Notes: generated by a model from the sequence alone, not told the origin. DNA of 64,000 bases from Brevibacillus sp. DP1.3A (GCF_013284245.2 NZ_CP085876.1:6432501-6496500); one strand, 5' to 3'. Counted from the first letter of the stretch, positions 33,835 through 42,878 are shown. Program-made: numbers and translations.

Positions 33835-34758
33835 ATGGATCGTTTGGAATTGATCGAAGTGGCCGGCAACAGTTATGTGGTCTCCGGTAAATACGGGATC
33901 GGAGTCTATTTGGATAGATCCAGCAAAACCGCTGTTTGCATTGATAGCGGACCGAATGCCACGGTCATCGAGAAAGTATGCACGAGAATCAGCGATCGAG
34001 GGTATCAAATCCTTGCCGTTGTTCATACACATGGTCACGCTGTTAACCACGGTGGCAATCCCTATTTGAAAAAAAGGTTCCCCAACCTTCGCATCTATGC
34101 GACACATCTGGCATCCTATATCATCGAAAATCCGCATCTCGAGCCTTTGGTTTTCGACGCAGGTGGAGGGTCTGATACGAAGCCTGATGAAAACAAAGAG
34201 AATACACGTGCGCTCGTAACGGATTATCTTCCATCCACCGATGGTATCTTTCACGTCGATACCATTCCATTCAAAATCGTCTCCTTACCTGGACATTCGC
34301 CGGGAATGGTCGGCATTATTACCCCTGATCATGTCCTTTACTGCGGCGATGCCTTGTTTGGTTCCAAAACATTGAACAAGCAGGATCTCCTTTTTTTTAA
34401 TGATCTGAAGGCTGCCAGAAGAAGCTTCAAGAAGCTCTCGAAGATGAAATTAAACGCTTATGTGCTTTACCATGGCGGACCCTATAAGACAGTCACAGGT
34501 TTAATTAACAAGCATCTCACCCTTATGAAAGACACCTCCGCTTTTCTTGAAGCATTGATTCATGAGCAGCCAAGCACTTTGGAACAATTAGTCCAAAAAG
34601 TCATAAAAAAGTATGAGTTTGAAGATGACTTGCATCGCTACAGTTTGACTACTTCGATTACCCGCTCTTACTTAAAAGAGTTACAGCAAGAGAACCGCAT
34701 TGTCGCAAAAGTGGACAATGGTTTACTGCTATTCAGCAAACCTGCGGCAACCACTTAA
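33835..34758 (+). CDS. MBL-fold metallohydrolase with C-terminal winged-helix-like segment
   Basis: About 307 residues. Metal motifs: HTHGHAVNHGG in place of the usual HxHxDH (the Asp is not conserved), LPGHSPGMVG, YCGDALFG and YHGG. The C-terminal 70 residues (LEQLVQKVIKKYEFED ... RSYLKELQQENRIV) look like the DNA-binding-like tail of the LACTB2/glyoxalase-II-like group. The AAGGAG site precedes ATG 33835, so the upstream in-frame extension to 33781 is excluded. Its place inside a surface-glycan operon is unexplained. Confidence 0.82.
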   Translation: MDRLELIEVAGNSYVVSGKYGIGVYLDRSSKTAVCIDSGPNATVIEKVCTRISDRGYQILAVVHTHGHAVNHGGNPYLKKRFPNLRIYATHLASYIIENPHLEPLVFDAGGGSDTKPDENKENTRALVTDYLPSTDGIFHVDTIPFKIVSLPGHSPGMVGIITPDHVLYCGDALFGSKTLNKQDLLFFNDLKAARRSFKKLSKMKLNAYVLYHGGPYKTVTGLINKHLTLMKDTSAFLEALIHEQPSTLEQLVQKVIKKYEFEDDLHRYSLTTSITRSYLKELQQENRIVAKVDNGLLLFSKPAATT

Positions 34759-34784
34759 ACAAAGGCTATATCTGGGGGTGTACC

Positions 34785-36656
34785 ATGGGTAAAAACCGTA
34801 TTTTAATCGGGAGTCCCATTCAGCAATTCCCGATCATTTTGGAGGAATTCCTTCAATCCCTCACGGCGCTGACTACCAAAAATGAACTGGTTCATTACAT
34901 GTTCATTGACGATAACAAAGACCCCCTATCCAGTACACTCTTGGCTGATTTCCAGCAGGAGAACAAACGAACCGTCATCCTCAAAAACACAGACGATGAT
35001 ACGTATGTCCGAAATGAAATGACCCATTATTGGACGGAACGAAATATTTGGAAAGTAGCGCAAATGAAAGATACGATTATCTCCTATGCGCTCAAAGAGG
35101 GTTTCGATTACTTATTTTTGATCGATTCCGATCTCGTTTTACACCCTCACACCCTGCAACAGCTGCTTCAAGCCAATAAAGATATTATCTCCAACATCTA
35201 CTGGACACGTTGGCAGCCTGATTCAATTGAGCTTCCTCAAGTTTGGCTGATGGATCAATACACGTTGACACGCGAAGGCGCGTCCGAATCAGCGGAGAAC
35301 CAGAGCTTTTTAGAGATGCTGCGTAAACCGGGTGTCTATGAGGTAGGAGGCCTCGGTGCATGCACGTTAATCCATCGAAAGGTCTTGGAGGCAGGCGTCA
35401 GCTTTAAACGAATAGCGAACTTGTCGTTCTGGGGAGAAGATCGGCATTTTTGCGTTCGGGCTGTAGCTATGGGCTTTTCTTTGCATGTAGATACGCACCT
35501 TCCTGGGTATCACATCTACCGTCAGTCGGATCTGGCAGGAGTGAGTGAGTATCGCAAAAAAAATGGCATGACAGCGGGGAAAACGAATCAGATTTCAATC
35601 AGTTTATGCATAATCGTCAAAAATGAAGAAGACGCTCTGGAGCGTTGCCTCTCCACCGTTGTGGATCTCGTCGATGAAATCATTATCGTCGACACGGGTT
35701 CAACAGACCGCACGAAAGAAATTGCGTCCAACTATGGCTGCACCATTTATGATTTCGAGTGGATTGATGATTTTTCAGCCGCACGCAACTATGCGTTCAG
35801 CAAGGCAACATGCCCCTATATTTTGTGGCTAGATGCAGACGATATCCTTCTGGAAAAAGACCGTCAGCTCTTCCGCGAGTTGAAGTTTACGTTGAATTAC
35901 TGCATCGACAGTATCACGATGAACTACAACCTTTCTGTAGACAGCAATGGGAATGTGGCATACAGCATTCGCCGTAATCGCCTCGTAAAACGCGACCGCG
36001 GTTTTCGCTGGATTGGACCCGTCCATGAGTATTTGGAAGTAAGCGGAAACGTCATCAACAGTGACATATCCATCACGCATAACAAGCAAAAGGAATACAC
36101 AGACCGCAATCTGCAAATCTATCGCCGCAGGGATGCTAAAGGGGAAGAATTCTCGCCACGGGACTTGTACTATTATGCGAATGAATTACGCGACAATCAG
36201 TATCATGAAGAGGCCATTACTTTTTACACGAAATTCCTGAACACCCAACAAGGCTGGGTAGAAGACAACATTAACGCTTGCTTGAAGTTGGCGAGTTGCT
36301 ATTCCCACCTCTATGAGAGACAAAATGTTTTGTCGTCGCTATATCGTACGTTCAACTACGGTCGCCCACGGGCTGAAGCGTGCTGCCAGATCGGAGCCTT
36401 TCATGTCGAAGATAAAAATTGGCCGCTCGCCATTTTTTGGTATGATCTCGCAACAAAAGTAGAGCGACCTGCTGAAAAGCTCGCACACATCGACCACGTT
36501 TCCTGGACGTGGCTACCTCATCTGCAACTCTGCTTGTGCTATTCCCAAATGGGGGATAACGAGAAATCACGTCACCACAATGATGTTGCCTACTTATACA
36601 ACCCAACCCACCCTAGCATCCTCTACAACAAAAAGTATTTTGAATCTCTGACCTGA
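34785..36656 (+). CDS. Two-domain glycosyltransferase with C-terminal TPR-like region
   Basis: 623 residues. The first GT-A-like domain (about 1-255) starts MGKNRILIGSPIQQFPIILEEFL, has FLIDSDL as its DxD motif and a conserved GGLGACTLIHRKVLE / WGEDRHFCVRA acceptor region. A linker (SEYRKKNGMTAGKTNQ) leads to a second GT2 domain: ISLCIIVKNEEDALERCLSTVVDLVDEIIIVDTGSTDRT with YILWLDADD, then TPR-like helices. The second domain is similar to the protein at 27489-28637. One polypeptide could therefore add two sugars in sequence. Located directly before the collagen-like gene. Confidence 0.87.
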   Translation: MGKNRILIGSPIQQFPIILEEFLQSLTALTTKNELVHYMFIDDNKDPLSSTLLADFQQENKRTVILKNTDDDTYVRNEMTHYWTERNIWKVAQMKDTIISYALKEGFDYLFLIDSDLVLHPHTLQQLLQANKDIISNIYWTRWQPDSIELPQVWLMDQYTLTREGASESAENQSFLEMLRKPGVYEVGGLGACTLIHRKVLEAGVSFKRIANLSFWGEDRHFCVRAVAMGFSLHVDTHLPGYHIYRQSDLAGVSEYRKKNGMTAGKTNQISISLCIIVKNEEDALERCLSTVVDLVDEIIIVDTGSTDRTKEIASNYGCTIYDFEWIDDFSAARNYAFSKATCPYILWLDADDILLEKDRQLFRELKFTLNYCIDSITMNYNLSVDSNGNVAYSIRRNRLVKRDRGFRWIGPVHEYLEVSGNVINSDISITHNKQKEYTDRNLQIYRRRDAKGEEFSPRDLYYYANELRDNQYHEEAITFYTKFLNTQQGWVEDNINACLKLASCYSHLYERQNVLSSLYRTFNYGRPRAEACCQIGAFHVEDKNWPLAIFWYDLATKVERPAEKLAHIDHVSWTWLPHLQLCLCYSQMGDNEKSRHHNDVAYLYNPTHPSILYNKKYFESLT

Positions 36657-36679
36657 CACCCCTCGTGATCATGAAAAAG

Positions 36680-36698
36680 TTACCCACCCTGTGGGTGA
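36680..36698. other. Short hairpin without T-tract
   Basis: TTACCCAC-CCT-GTGGGTGA sits just after the two-domain glycosyltransferase. It lacks a T-run, so a role in RNA stability or weak termination is only possible. Confidence 0.35.
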
Positions 36699-36788
36699 AT
36701 GTACAAATGCCATAAGCAATGGTGGTCTATTTTTTGATGAGCACGGTGCTTGCCGGTTAACCCAAAAGTCAATCTGGAGACAGCCAGG

Positions 36789-36817
36789 CACGCGCACAGA
36801 TAAAGCCTCATAGCATA
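36789..36817 (+). promoter_or_regulatory. Candidate sigma-K promoter of the collagen-like gene
   Basis: CATAGCATA (36809-36817) matches the sigma-K -10 consensus CATANNNTA exactly. CAC at 36789-36791 is at the right distance (about 16-17 bp) for the short -35. Mother-cell sigma-K expression is what is expected of exosporium genes. Confidence 0.5.
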
Positions 36818-36855
36818 GTGATGAGTTTTTGAATGTAACAGGAAGGATGAATGCC

Positions 36856-37845
36856 ATGTCTCAAGCCAATATTCCCAATATTACTCCCACCATTACTGTA
36901 ACGAGAGACGATGCTATCAATCTCCTCCTTACTTCCATCGCCATCGAAGAGCTCAGCCTCGGGCATATTATTTATGCAGAAGCAGAAAAATTGCAATATG
37001 CCATTGGTACACTACCAGGCTTGACTGTTCCTGCTTCGGTAAGCGATCTCCTTCTGGTGAATGCAAGCGTTCGCCAAACCTTGCAAGACGTTGCAAAAAA
37101 AGATATGCTCTTGCAATCGAAACTGGACAACATCCTGTCTGTTCCATCCAACAGCACAGGTGGCATAACGGGGGCTACAGGATCGACTGGCGTTGGTATT
37201 ACTGGAGCTACGGGCACGACAGGGGCCACAGGCATTAGTGTGACGGGTGCTACCGGGGAAACAGGTGCGACGGGGATTACTGGACCGACTGGGGCGACTG
37301 GGGCGACGGGTGCCACCGGAGAAACTGGCGCTACCGGAGCCACTGGCGCTACTGGACCTGCTTTCACCACTGAAAACTTCTCTGGCTTCTTATCAACTGT
37401 GACCCTTAACGCATCTTCCCAATTAGTTAACTGGTCAACAGCGAGCCCCTATTATGGCAGCCCAAGTTTTAATCCTGTAACTGGCACTTACACAGTACCT
37501 GCAACCGGAACTTACGCCATAAAAGCAACCATTAACTATGAAACGACCGCGGCCATTACCGTTAATTTAGGCCCTGGAATCACCCCTGCATTTGAAGTCC
37601 AGAGAATCACCCCTACTGCAACAAATCTCATTATCGGTGATTTCCCTGTTCTCAACATAAACATTGCGCTCGTACTCACATTAAGAGCCATTCTGGGGAC
37701 AGGAACTGTCACGCTCGCGGGTGACGTTCAACTCTATGCAGGTGATACACTTGGTTTGTTCTATGTTGCCAATGGATTGACCATCAACCTCAATTTAGGT
37801 GGAGGGGGCGAAGGCATCGTCTGGTCCATTCATCGTCTCACCTAA
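36856..37845 (+). CDS. BclA-like collagenous spore-surface protein
   Basis: About 329 residues in three parts. The N-terminus is a SIALEE domain (MSQANIPNITPTITVTRDD; SIAIEELSLGHIIYAEAEKLQ; NASVRQTLQDVAKKDMLLQSKLDNI). The middle (about 65 residues) is Gly-X-Thr collagen-like sequence dominated by GAT triplets. The C-terminus (about 155 residues) is a beta-rich C1q/TNF-like domain (FSGFLSTVTLNASSQ ... YTVPATGTYAIKATINYE), as at the tip of BclA hairs. Threonines in the repeat are likely glycosylation sites. ATG 36856 matches the paralogues' MSQ start and has GGAAGG 9 bp upstream; ATG 36847 is an alternative. Earlier in-frame codons (36829) are excluded. The DNA of the triplet region is repetitive and may vary in length between strains. 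Confidence 0.87.
   Translation: MSQANIPNITPTITVTRDDAINLLLTSIAIEELSLGHIIYAEAEKLQYAIGTLPGLTVPASVSDLLLVNASVRQTLQDVAKKDMLLQSKLDNILSVPSNSTGGITGATGSTGVGITGATGTTGATGISVTGATGETGATGITGPTGATGATGATGETGATGATGATGPAFTTENFSGFLSTVTLNASSQLVNWSTASPYYGSPSFNPVTGTYTVPATGTYAIKATINYETTAAITVNLGPGITPAFEVQRITPTATNLIIGDFPVLNINIALVLTLRAILGTGTVTLAGDVQLYAGDTLGLFYVANGLTINLNLGGGGEGIVWSIHRLT
37175..37360 (+). repeat. Collagen-type triplet repeat (GXT) region
   Basis: Tandem 9-bp-like units of the form GGNGCNACN encode Gly-Ala-Thr and related triplets. A few units are interrupted (GVGITG, GISVTG), so the triple helix is not perfectly regular. Confidence 0.8.
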
Positions 37846-37863
37846 CAAAACCTTGCCTTTACG

Positions 37864-37903
37864 AAAAAAGCTGACTGCAATCTACCATGCAGTCAGCTTT
37901 TTC
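37864..37903. terminator. Intrinsic terminator
   Basis: AAAAAGCTGACTGCA and TGCAGTCAGCTTTTT pair around an 8-nt loop. It ends the spore-surface genes and can also serve the convergent gene at 37925. Confidence 0.9.
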
Positions 37904-37924
37904 TTGTCCATCACATTCCCCAGC

Positions 37925-38266
37925 TTACACCTTTTTCACAAACTCCGATTTTAACTTCATCGCGCCAAAACCATCGATTTTACAATCAATATCATGGTCC
38001 CCATCAATCAGGCGAATGTTTTTTACTTTTGTCCCGATTTTCACAACCAATGAAGTCCCTTTTACTTTGAGGTCTTTAATGACGGTTACCGTGTCGCCAT
38101 CATTCAAGACGTTTCCATTCGCATCCTTGATGACCTTGTTATCTTCACCATTATCGTTGCCTGCTTGGAGCGTCCACTCATGGCTGCATTCCGGGCATAC
38201 CAAGGAGCTTCCATCTTCGTACGTGTATTCTGAATGACATTTTGGGCAATTTGGCAATTGACTCAT
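37925..38266 (-). CDS. PhnA/YjdM family zinc-ribbon protein
   Basis: About 113 residues. N-terminal zinc ribbon CPKCHSEYTYEDGSSLVCPEC, then a small beta-barrel (DANGNVLNDGDTVTVIKDLKVKG; VKNIRLIDGDHDIDCKIDGFGAMKLKSEFVKK), the full pattern of the PhnA/YjdM family. The name is historical; it is not the phosphonoacetate hydrolase. Function unknown. ATG 38284 overlaps GGAGG; ATG 38266 is the better start. Confidence 0.92.
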   Translation of the reverse strand: MSQLPNCPKCHSEYTYEDGSSLVCPECSHEWTLQAGNDNGEDNKVIKDANGNVLNDGDTVTVIKDLKVKGTSLVVKIGTKVKNIRLIDGDHDIDCKIDGFGAMKLKSEFVKKV

Positions 38267-38330
38267 CTTTGATATAACCTCCATTCGATACTGTCCATTC
38301 TATCATAAACTAGCATGAAAACCTGGCCAC

Positions 38331-40151
38331 CTACCCAGTAAGCCCTTCGTCCCGTGCTTTTTTAACTGCCTCTTCGCGATTCTTAACACCCAGTTTTGCA
38401 TAAATCACTGTGGTGCAATTGCGTACTGTTCCTTCAGAAAGAAAGATTTTCTCCGCGATTGTTTTCATGCGAAGCCCCTCTACTAACGAGGCCAATATGC
38501 CTCTTTCCCGTTCCGTCAACCCATAGGGACACTCGCGCCCTTGCTTTTGGCGAAGTCCATTCAGCTCTTCTTGCTGCAAGCGCATTTCTTTGAAAAGGAC
38601 ATCCGCAATCTTATGGTTAATCAACGCTTCACCCTGATGAACAACCCGTATCGCCTCTACCAGCTCGATTGGACTAACCGATTTCAACAAGTAGGCATTC
38701 GCGCCTCTCCCTAGCGTTTCTGCCGCAAGGGCTGTTTCTTCGAAGGTCGTCAACATAATGACACGCATATCCGGCCACCGCTCACGTATCTCTTGTAGTG
38801 TCTTCGCCCCGTCCATGACAGGCATTTGAACGTCCAAAAGTACGACATCGGGCTTTTCTGTTGGAATAATGTCCAGTGCCATCAAGCCGTTCTCAGCGAC
38901 CCCGACCACTTGTAAATCTTGCTGATTCTGTAAAACGAGCTGCAAACTTTCCCTCACAACGGGCTGATCATCGACGATCAGGATACGTATGCCTGCACGT
39001 GGTACAGCCTGCATAGCTGGCAGACTACAAATGACCGTCACACCTCCTTCGTCCATACAATGGATCGATAATCGTCCCTGAAGTGCTTCCAGCCTTTCCT
39101 TCATCGATTGCAAACCAAATCCGAATTCGATCGTCCCATTTCCTTCCCCATTATCTTCGACCTGCAATCGGATCTGGGCTTCTTCAAAGTAAAGCCCCAC
39201 TTGAATTTGTGATGCTTTCCCGTGTCGCACAGCATTGGTCAGTGTTTCTTGTAAGCAGCGGTACAAAGTTAGCTTTATGGAACGGCTCAACGTATACTCA
39301 GCGCCGTACATACGCAGCTTGACGGACACCCCTGTAGCCACTTGAAATTGCCCGATCAATTCAACGAAGGCAGACTCCATGGTCGTAGCAGATTCATAGC
39401 CATTATGAGCCCATTTGTGGAAAATCCCTCTGGACTCATCCAAACCTTGTCGGGCCATCTGCAAAAGCATGTCCAGTCGACTAGCCTCCGCATCTGGTAT
39501 TTTAGACCGAAGCATCTCCATACCCATAATGAGTGATGTCATCGTGTGTCCGATCGTGTCATGCAGCTCTCTGGACATTTTGTTCCGTTCTTCCAGTAGC
39601 GTGATTTCCTCCACCTGGGAAGCGTATTGCTCCAATATGTGGTTCTGGCTTTGAATAATCAGGCTCTGCTTGTGCATACGGCTAAGCAATTGAAAGGCAA
39701 AACCAAGCGCATATGCCGCGAAATGGTACACAATTAGGTCGCTTACGACAATAGGCTCGAAATCAAAGCCAATTGCCTCCCCCACAAGAAACGGGATCGC
39801 CAAAATCGCCAATGGTCCCGTCCAGCGATAAGATCGATCCACACTGTGATATCCGATGAGAAAAGCGATGGGGATAAACTGCCACCTTACTCCTTCAAAA
39901 AAGAGGTTCAAGGCAATGCACAAGCCTCCACTCAAAATAATCTCAGCGAACAAATATAGGTTACGAGAGTATCGACGTAAACAACTGGGGACGACAAGCA
40001 CTAAGAACGAAACGATCAATGTAATCACTATCGGATAAGGCAATTGATCGTGATGGCGGACAAAACCGAGAATAATCGTCAACCCCCACATAAAGTGGAT
40101 GGTGAAGATCATCCAGTCGACCCATAACCATCGTTTAACAAACGCAAGCAA
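38331..40151 (-). CDS. Histidine kinase fused to NarL-type response regulator
   Basis: About 606 residues (numbers below use the longer frame from 40175). Four to six membrane helices (about 20-165) form the sensor, followed by a HisKA_3-type kinase with H205 in SRELHDTIGH, ATPase motifs LTNAVRHG and VEDNGEGNG. A short linker (LPAMQAVPRAG) leads directly to a receiver domain (IRILIVDDQPVV; phosphoacceptor D448 in VVLLDVQMPVMDG; K in LLKSVSP) and a LuxR-type helix-turn-helix (LTERERGILASLVEGLRMKTIAEKIFLSEGTVRN). Kinase and regulator are normally separate; here both are one chain. A TTG at 40151 with AGGTG at 6 bp is the probable start. The divergent serine hydrolase is the likely target. Confidence 0.88.
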   Translation of the reverse strand: MLAFVKRWLWVDWMIFTIHFMWGLTIILGFVRHHDQLPYPIVITLIVSFLVLVVPSCLRRYSRNLYLFAEIILSGGLCIALNLFFEGVRWQFIPIAFLIGYHSVDRSYRWTGPLAILAIPFLVGEAIGFDFEPIVVSDLIVYHFAAYALGFAFQLLSRMHKQSLIIQSQNHILEQYASQVEEITLLEERNKMSRELHDTIGHTMTSLIMGMEMLRSKIPDAEASRLDMLLQMARQGLDESRGIFHKWAHNGYESATTMESAFVELIGQFQVATGVSVKLRMYGAEYTLSRSIKLTLYRCLQETLTNAVRHGKASQIQVGLYFEEAQIRLQVEDNGEGNGTIEFGFGLQSMKERLEALQGRLSIHCMDEGGVTVICSLPAMQAVPRAGIRILIVDDQPVVRESLQLVLQNQQDLQVVGVAENGLMALDIIPTEKPDVVLLDVQMPVMDGAKTLQEIRERWPDMRVIMLTTFEETALAAETLGRGANAYLLKSVSPIELVEAIRVVHQGEALINHKIADVLFKEMRLQQEELNGLRQKQGRECPYGLTERERGILASLVEGLRMKTIAEKIFLSEGTVRNCTTVIYAKLGVKNREEAVKKARDEGLTG

Positions 40152-40331
40152 TTGGCACACCTCATCTACACCCAAACTTTTTCTCCATTATATTATCAGA
40201 TGACGACCAGCTACTATCACGATAAACAATGACATTCTGTTACTTCTCACCGTGACACTCATCGGCCTATACTCATCCCTGTCGCTGGCTTACAACAATT
40301 GACTGACGCAAAACGCGAAAGGTGATGAAAC

Positions 40332-42224
40332 ATGACATTATTTGCTCTACGAAAATGGTTTGCCGTTCTGCTCCTATCCTGCCTCATGCTGATACAGCCC
40401 CTATCTGTGGTCAATGCTCGCTCGCCTCTTACTGCTCTTACCATCGAACAAGTAGTTGATCCCGTCATAAAAAATGAAATGAACAACTTGCATATCCCTG
40501 GCGCAGCCATTGTCATTACCCAGGGAGATCGCATCATTTTTAAAAAAGGCTATGGTATTGCCGACGTCGAAAAACAAATCCCAGTTGATCCTGAGCGTAC
40601 GGTGTTTCGAATCGGTTCCGTGACCAAGTCGTTTACTGCTACTGCAGCGATGCAGCTCGTGGAAAAAGGCAAGCTTTCCTTACGCGAAGATTTGAATACC
40701 GTCCTAAAAGACTACAAAATTACCAATAATCGTTACGGCCCGATCACACTCCACCACCTGCTCACACATACAGCCGGTATAGATGAAAAAATTTATAAAA
40801 GAGACAACCGCGCGAGTGTGATACCGGAATTCTCGACCGAGCCCGTAAATGAAACGCTTCAGATGCAGGAGACGATTTTCACGCCAGGCAGCAAATTTCA
40901 ATACAGTAATGCGGGCACCGGATTATTAGGAAGTGTAATCGAACAAGCTTCCGGTCAATCTTTGCATGACTATATGCGGGAGAATATCTTCCGCCCGCTA
41001 GGTATGGATTCCGCCGAATTGTATCTCCCAGAGGACAAGAGCAATCTGGCTAAAAGCTATTATTACGACGGAAACGCCTATCAAACGATTCCTTACTCGG
41101 GGATTATTTTCCCAGGGAGTGGTGCCGCTAATATGACACCAGTCGATTTCGCCCCCTATATGATCGCCCATCTTTCTGGCGGCAGCTATAACGGCACATC
41201 TCTGCTCAAACCAGAAACTGTCCAGCTTATGCATGCCCAACAATTCGCGGCCCATAAACGCATGTACGGGATCGGCTACGGCTTTTTTAAAGGAGAGACG
41301 AAAAACGGCATTCCTACCCTATGGGCAAACGGTGGGATTGATGGCTTTATCTCGAAAATGGTGCTGATTCCCTCAGAATCAATCGGCATCTTTGTTACGG
41401 TGAACGCCACGCATCCGGGCTTGGAGCTGCACGGCAAGGTCGTGAACGCGTTTACCGACAAGCTACTGACAGAGCAAGTACGCAAGCCCCTAACTCCTGT
41501 TGATGGCACCATAGACGAAATGAAAAAACTGGAAGGTCAATATCTGCTTACCCTGACGCCCGAGAATGGCTGGGGCAAAGGGCTTCGTCTACTCAGTAGC
41601 TACCCTTACACAGTGAAGGCATTGGACGCGCAGACGATATCCGTGACTGGTTTGTTCCAGAATGAAGGACAACAATCCCTTGAGAAAAAGTTTGCGCAGG
41701 TAGACGATCATTTCTTTCAAGAGATCGATGGTGAGGAACAGCTATATTTTCACGAGGAACAAGGGAAATTTTATATGACAGGACCGATGAACTTTTCGCT
41801 CCCTCGCATCGCCTTCATCGAAAGTCCGTCTGTTCTACTGGCTCTGTATGTGATTCCCGGAATCGTGTTCATCCTTCTTTCGCTTGCCTGGCTCGCTCGT
41901 TTCGGGCTGCGCAAATGGCGCAAACAATCGTACGCCATTTCGAAGATTGTTCCGATTATGGCTCTGCTTCATAGCTTGTTTTTTATCATCCAATTCACCT
42001 ATGCAAACGCAGAGCTTGTCTATGGCTACCCGGCCTTCTACCAAGTCGTTGTTGCATCCCTACCGATTGTTTCGTTGGCACTCGCCGCTTATTTGCTCCT
42101 GCGAATCAGAACAGCCAAGGAGCGCGCTCGCTGGAAGGTAGCGAATAGCGCAGCAGCGGTACTCTCCATCCTGTATACTGGCTATTTATTTTACTGGAAC
42201 TTACTTTCGATTCATTACTCATAA
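40332..42224 (+). CDS. Beta-lactamase-fold serine hydrolase with C-terminal membrane helices
   Basis: 630 residues. Signal peptide, then a class C/PBP4*-type domain: SxxK motif SVTK (nucleophile Ser), YSN in FQYSNAGTG, and WANGGIDG as the third motif region. After about residue 400 comes a beta-rich part and three to four membrane helices (LLALYVIPGIVFILLSLAWL; PIMALLHSLFFIIQF; VVASLPIVSLALAAYLL; AVLSILYTGYLFYW). This is the architecture of membrane-anchored esterase/peptidase-like proteins, often linked to D-amino acid or peptide hydrolysis. It is divergent from the kinase-regulator fusion, so it may be induced by envelope stress. Confidence 0.86.
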   Translation: MTLFALRKWFAVLLLSCLMLIQPLSVVNARSPLTALTIEQVVDPVIKNEMNNLHIPGAAIVITQGDRIIFKKGYGIADVEKQIPVDPERTVFRIGSVTKSFTATAAMQLVEKGKLSLREDLNTVLKDYKITNNRYGPITLHHLLTHTAGIDEKIYKRDNRASVIPEFSTEPVNETLQMQETIFTPGSKFQYSNAGTGLLGSVIEQASGQSLHDYMRENIFRPLGMDSAELYLPEDKSNLAKSYYYDGNAYQTIPYSGIIFPGSGAANMTPVDFAPYMIAHLSGGSYNGTSLLKPETVQLMHAQQFAAHKRMYGIGYGFFKGETKNGIPTLWANGGIDGFISKMVLIPSESIGIFVTVNATHPGLELHGKVVNAFTDKLLTEQVRKPLTPVDGTIDEMKKLEGQYLLTLTPENGWGKGLRLLSSYPYTVKALDAQTISVTGLFQNEGQQSLEKKFAQVDDHFFQEIDGEEQLYFHEEQGKFYMTGPMNFSLPRIAFIESPSVLLALYVIPGIVFILLSLAWLARFGLRKWRKQSYAISKIVPIMALLHSLFFIIQFTYANAELVYGYPAFYQVVVASLPIVSLALAAYLLLRIRTAKERARWKVANSAAAVLSILYTGYLFYWNLLSIHYS

Positions 42225-42233
42225 GACTCCGAG

Positions 42234-42268
42234 GCCGCAGCTGAGCTTTACAGTTGCGGCATTTTTTT
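42234..42268 (+). terminator. Intrinsic terminator
   Basis: GCCGCAGCTG pairs with CAGTTGCGGC around a 7-nt loop, followed by ATTTTTTT. Confidence 0.9.
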
Positions 42269-42329
42269 AAGCATAATGTTTGATCCAAAGAACTACCATT
42301 AAACTAAGCCGCATAAGGAGGAACGAACC

Positions 42330-42878
42330 ATGAGTACTTCAAGCTTAAAAATCGGGATTATTCTGGGCAGCTCTCGCCCAGGCCGAGTCAGTCCCCAAGT
42401 AGGTGCGTGGCTCAAAGGAGTAGCCGATCAACGAGGAGATGCAGCGTATGAAATCGTTGATATTGCGGACTTTCACTTACCGTTCTTTGGCGATCCAAGT
42501 GGTGAGCAACAAGTAGCAGCATGGGCGGCAAAGCTATCCAGCCTGGATGGATTCGTATTCGTTACCGCCGAATACAACCACAGCATCACAGGGGTATTAA
42601 AAAACGCACTCGACCTCGCCCGCAAGGAATGGTACAACAAAGCGGCTGGTATCGTCAGCTATGGTTCATCAGGGGGAACTCGTGCAGCAGAGCACTTACG
42701 TGGAATCCTGGGGGAATTGCAGGTTGCCGACGTTCGTACACAACCTGCATTCAATCTGTTTACGGATTTTGAAAATTACACGGTCTTTAAACCATCCGAA
42801 TTGCACACCCCACATGTAAACGACATGTTAAATCAGGTGATTAGTTGGTCAACGGCATTAAAATCAGTTCGAGATTAA
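42330..42878 (+). CDS. NADPH-dependent FMN reductase family protein
   Basis: 182 residues, flavodoxin-like. FMN phosphate loop GSSRPGR and the family signature EYNHSITGVLKNALD are present, followed by YGSSGGTRAAEHLR. Typical members reduce FMN, quinones or azo compounds with NAD(P)H. AAGGAGG precedes the ATG; a terminator follows. Stands alone. Confidence 0.93.
   Translation: MSTSSLKIGIILGSSRPGRVSPQVGAWLKGVADQRGDAAYEIVDIADFHLPFFGDPSGEQQVAAWAAKLSSLDGFVFVTAEYNHSITGVLKNALDLARKEWYNKAAGIVSYGSSGGTRAAEHLRGILGELQVADVRTQPAFNLFTDFENYTVFKPSELHTPHVNDMLNQVISWSTALKSVRD

Noticed and set aside
37175..37360. Tandem repeats as a CRISPR array
   Set aside because: Short in-frame codon repeats with no unique spacers; clearly coding for collagen triplets.
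36972..37370. Long Pro/Val-rich open frame on the minus strand opposite the collagen-like gene
   Set aside because: It is the mirror of the Gly-X-Thr repeat DNA; no ribosome site and no homology expected.
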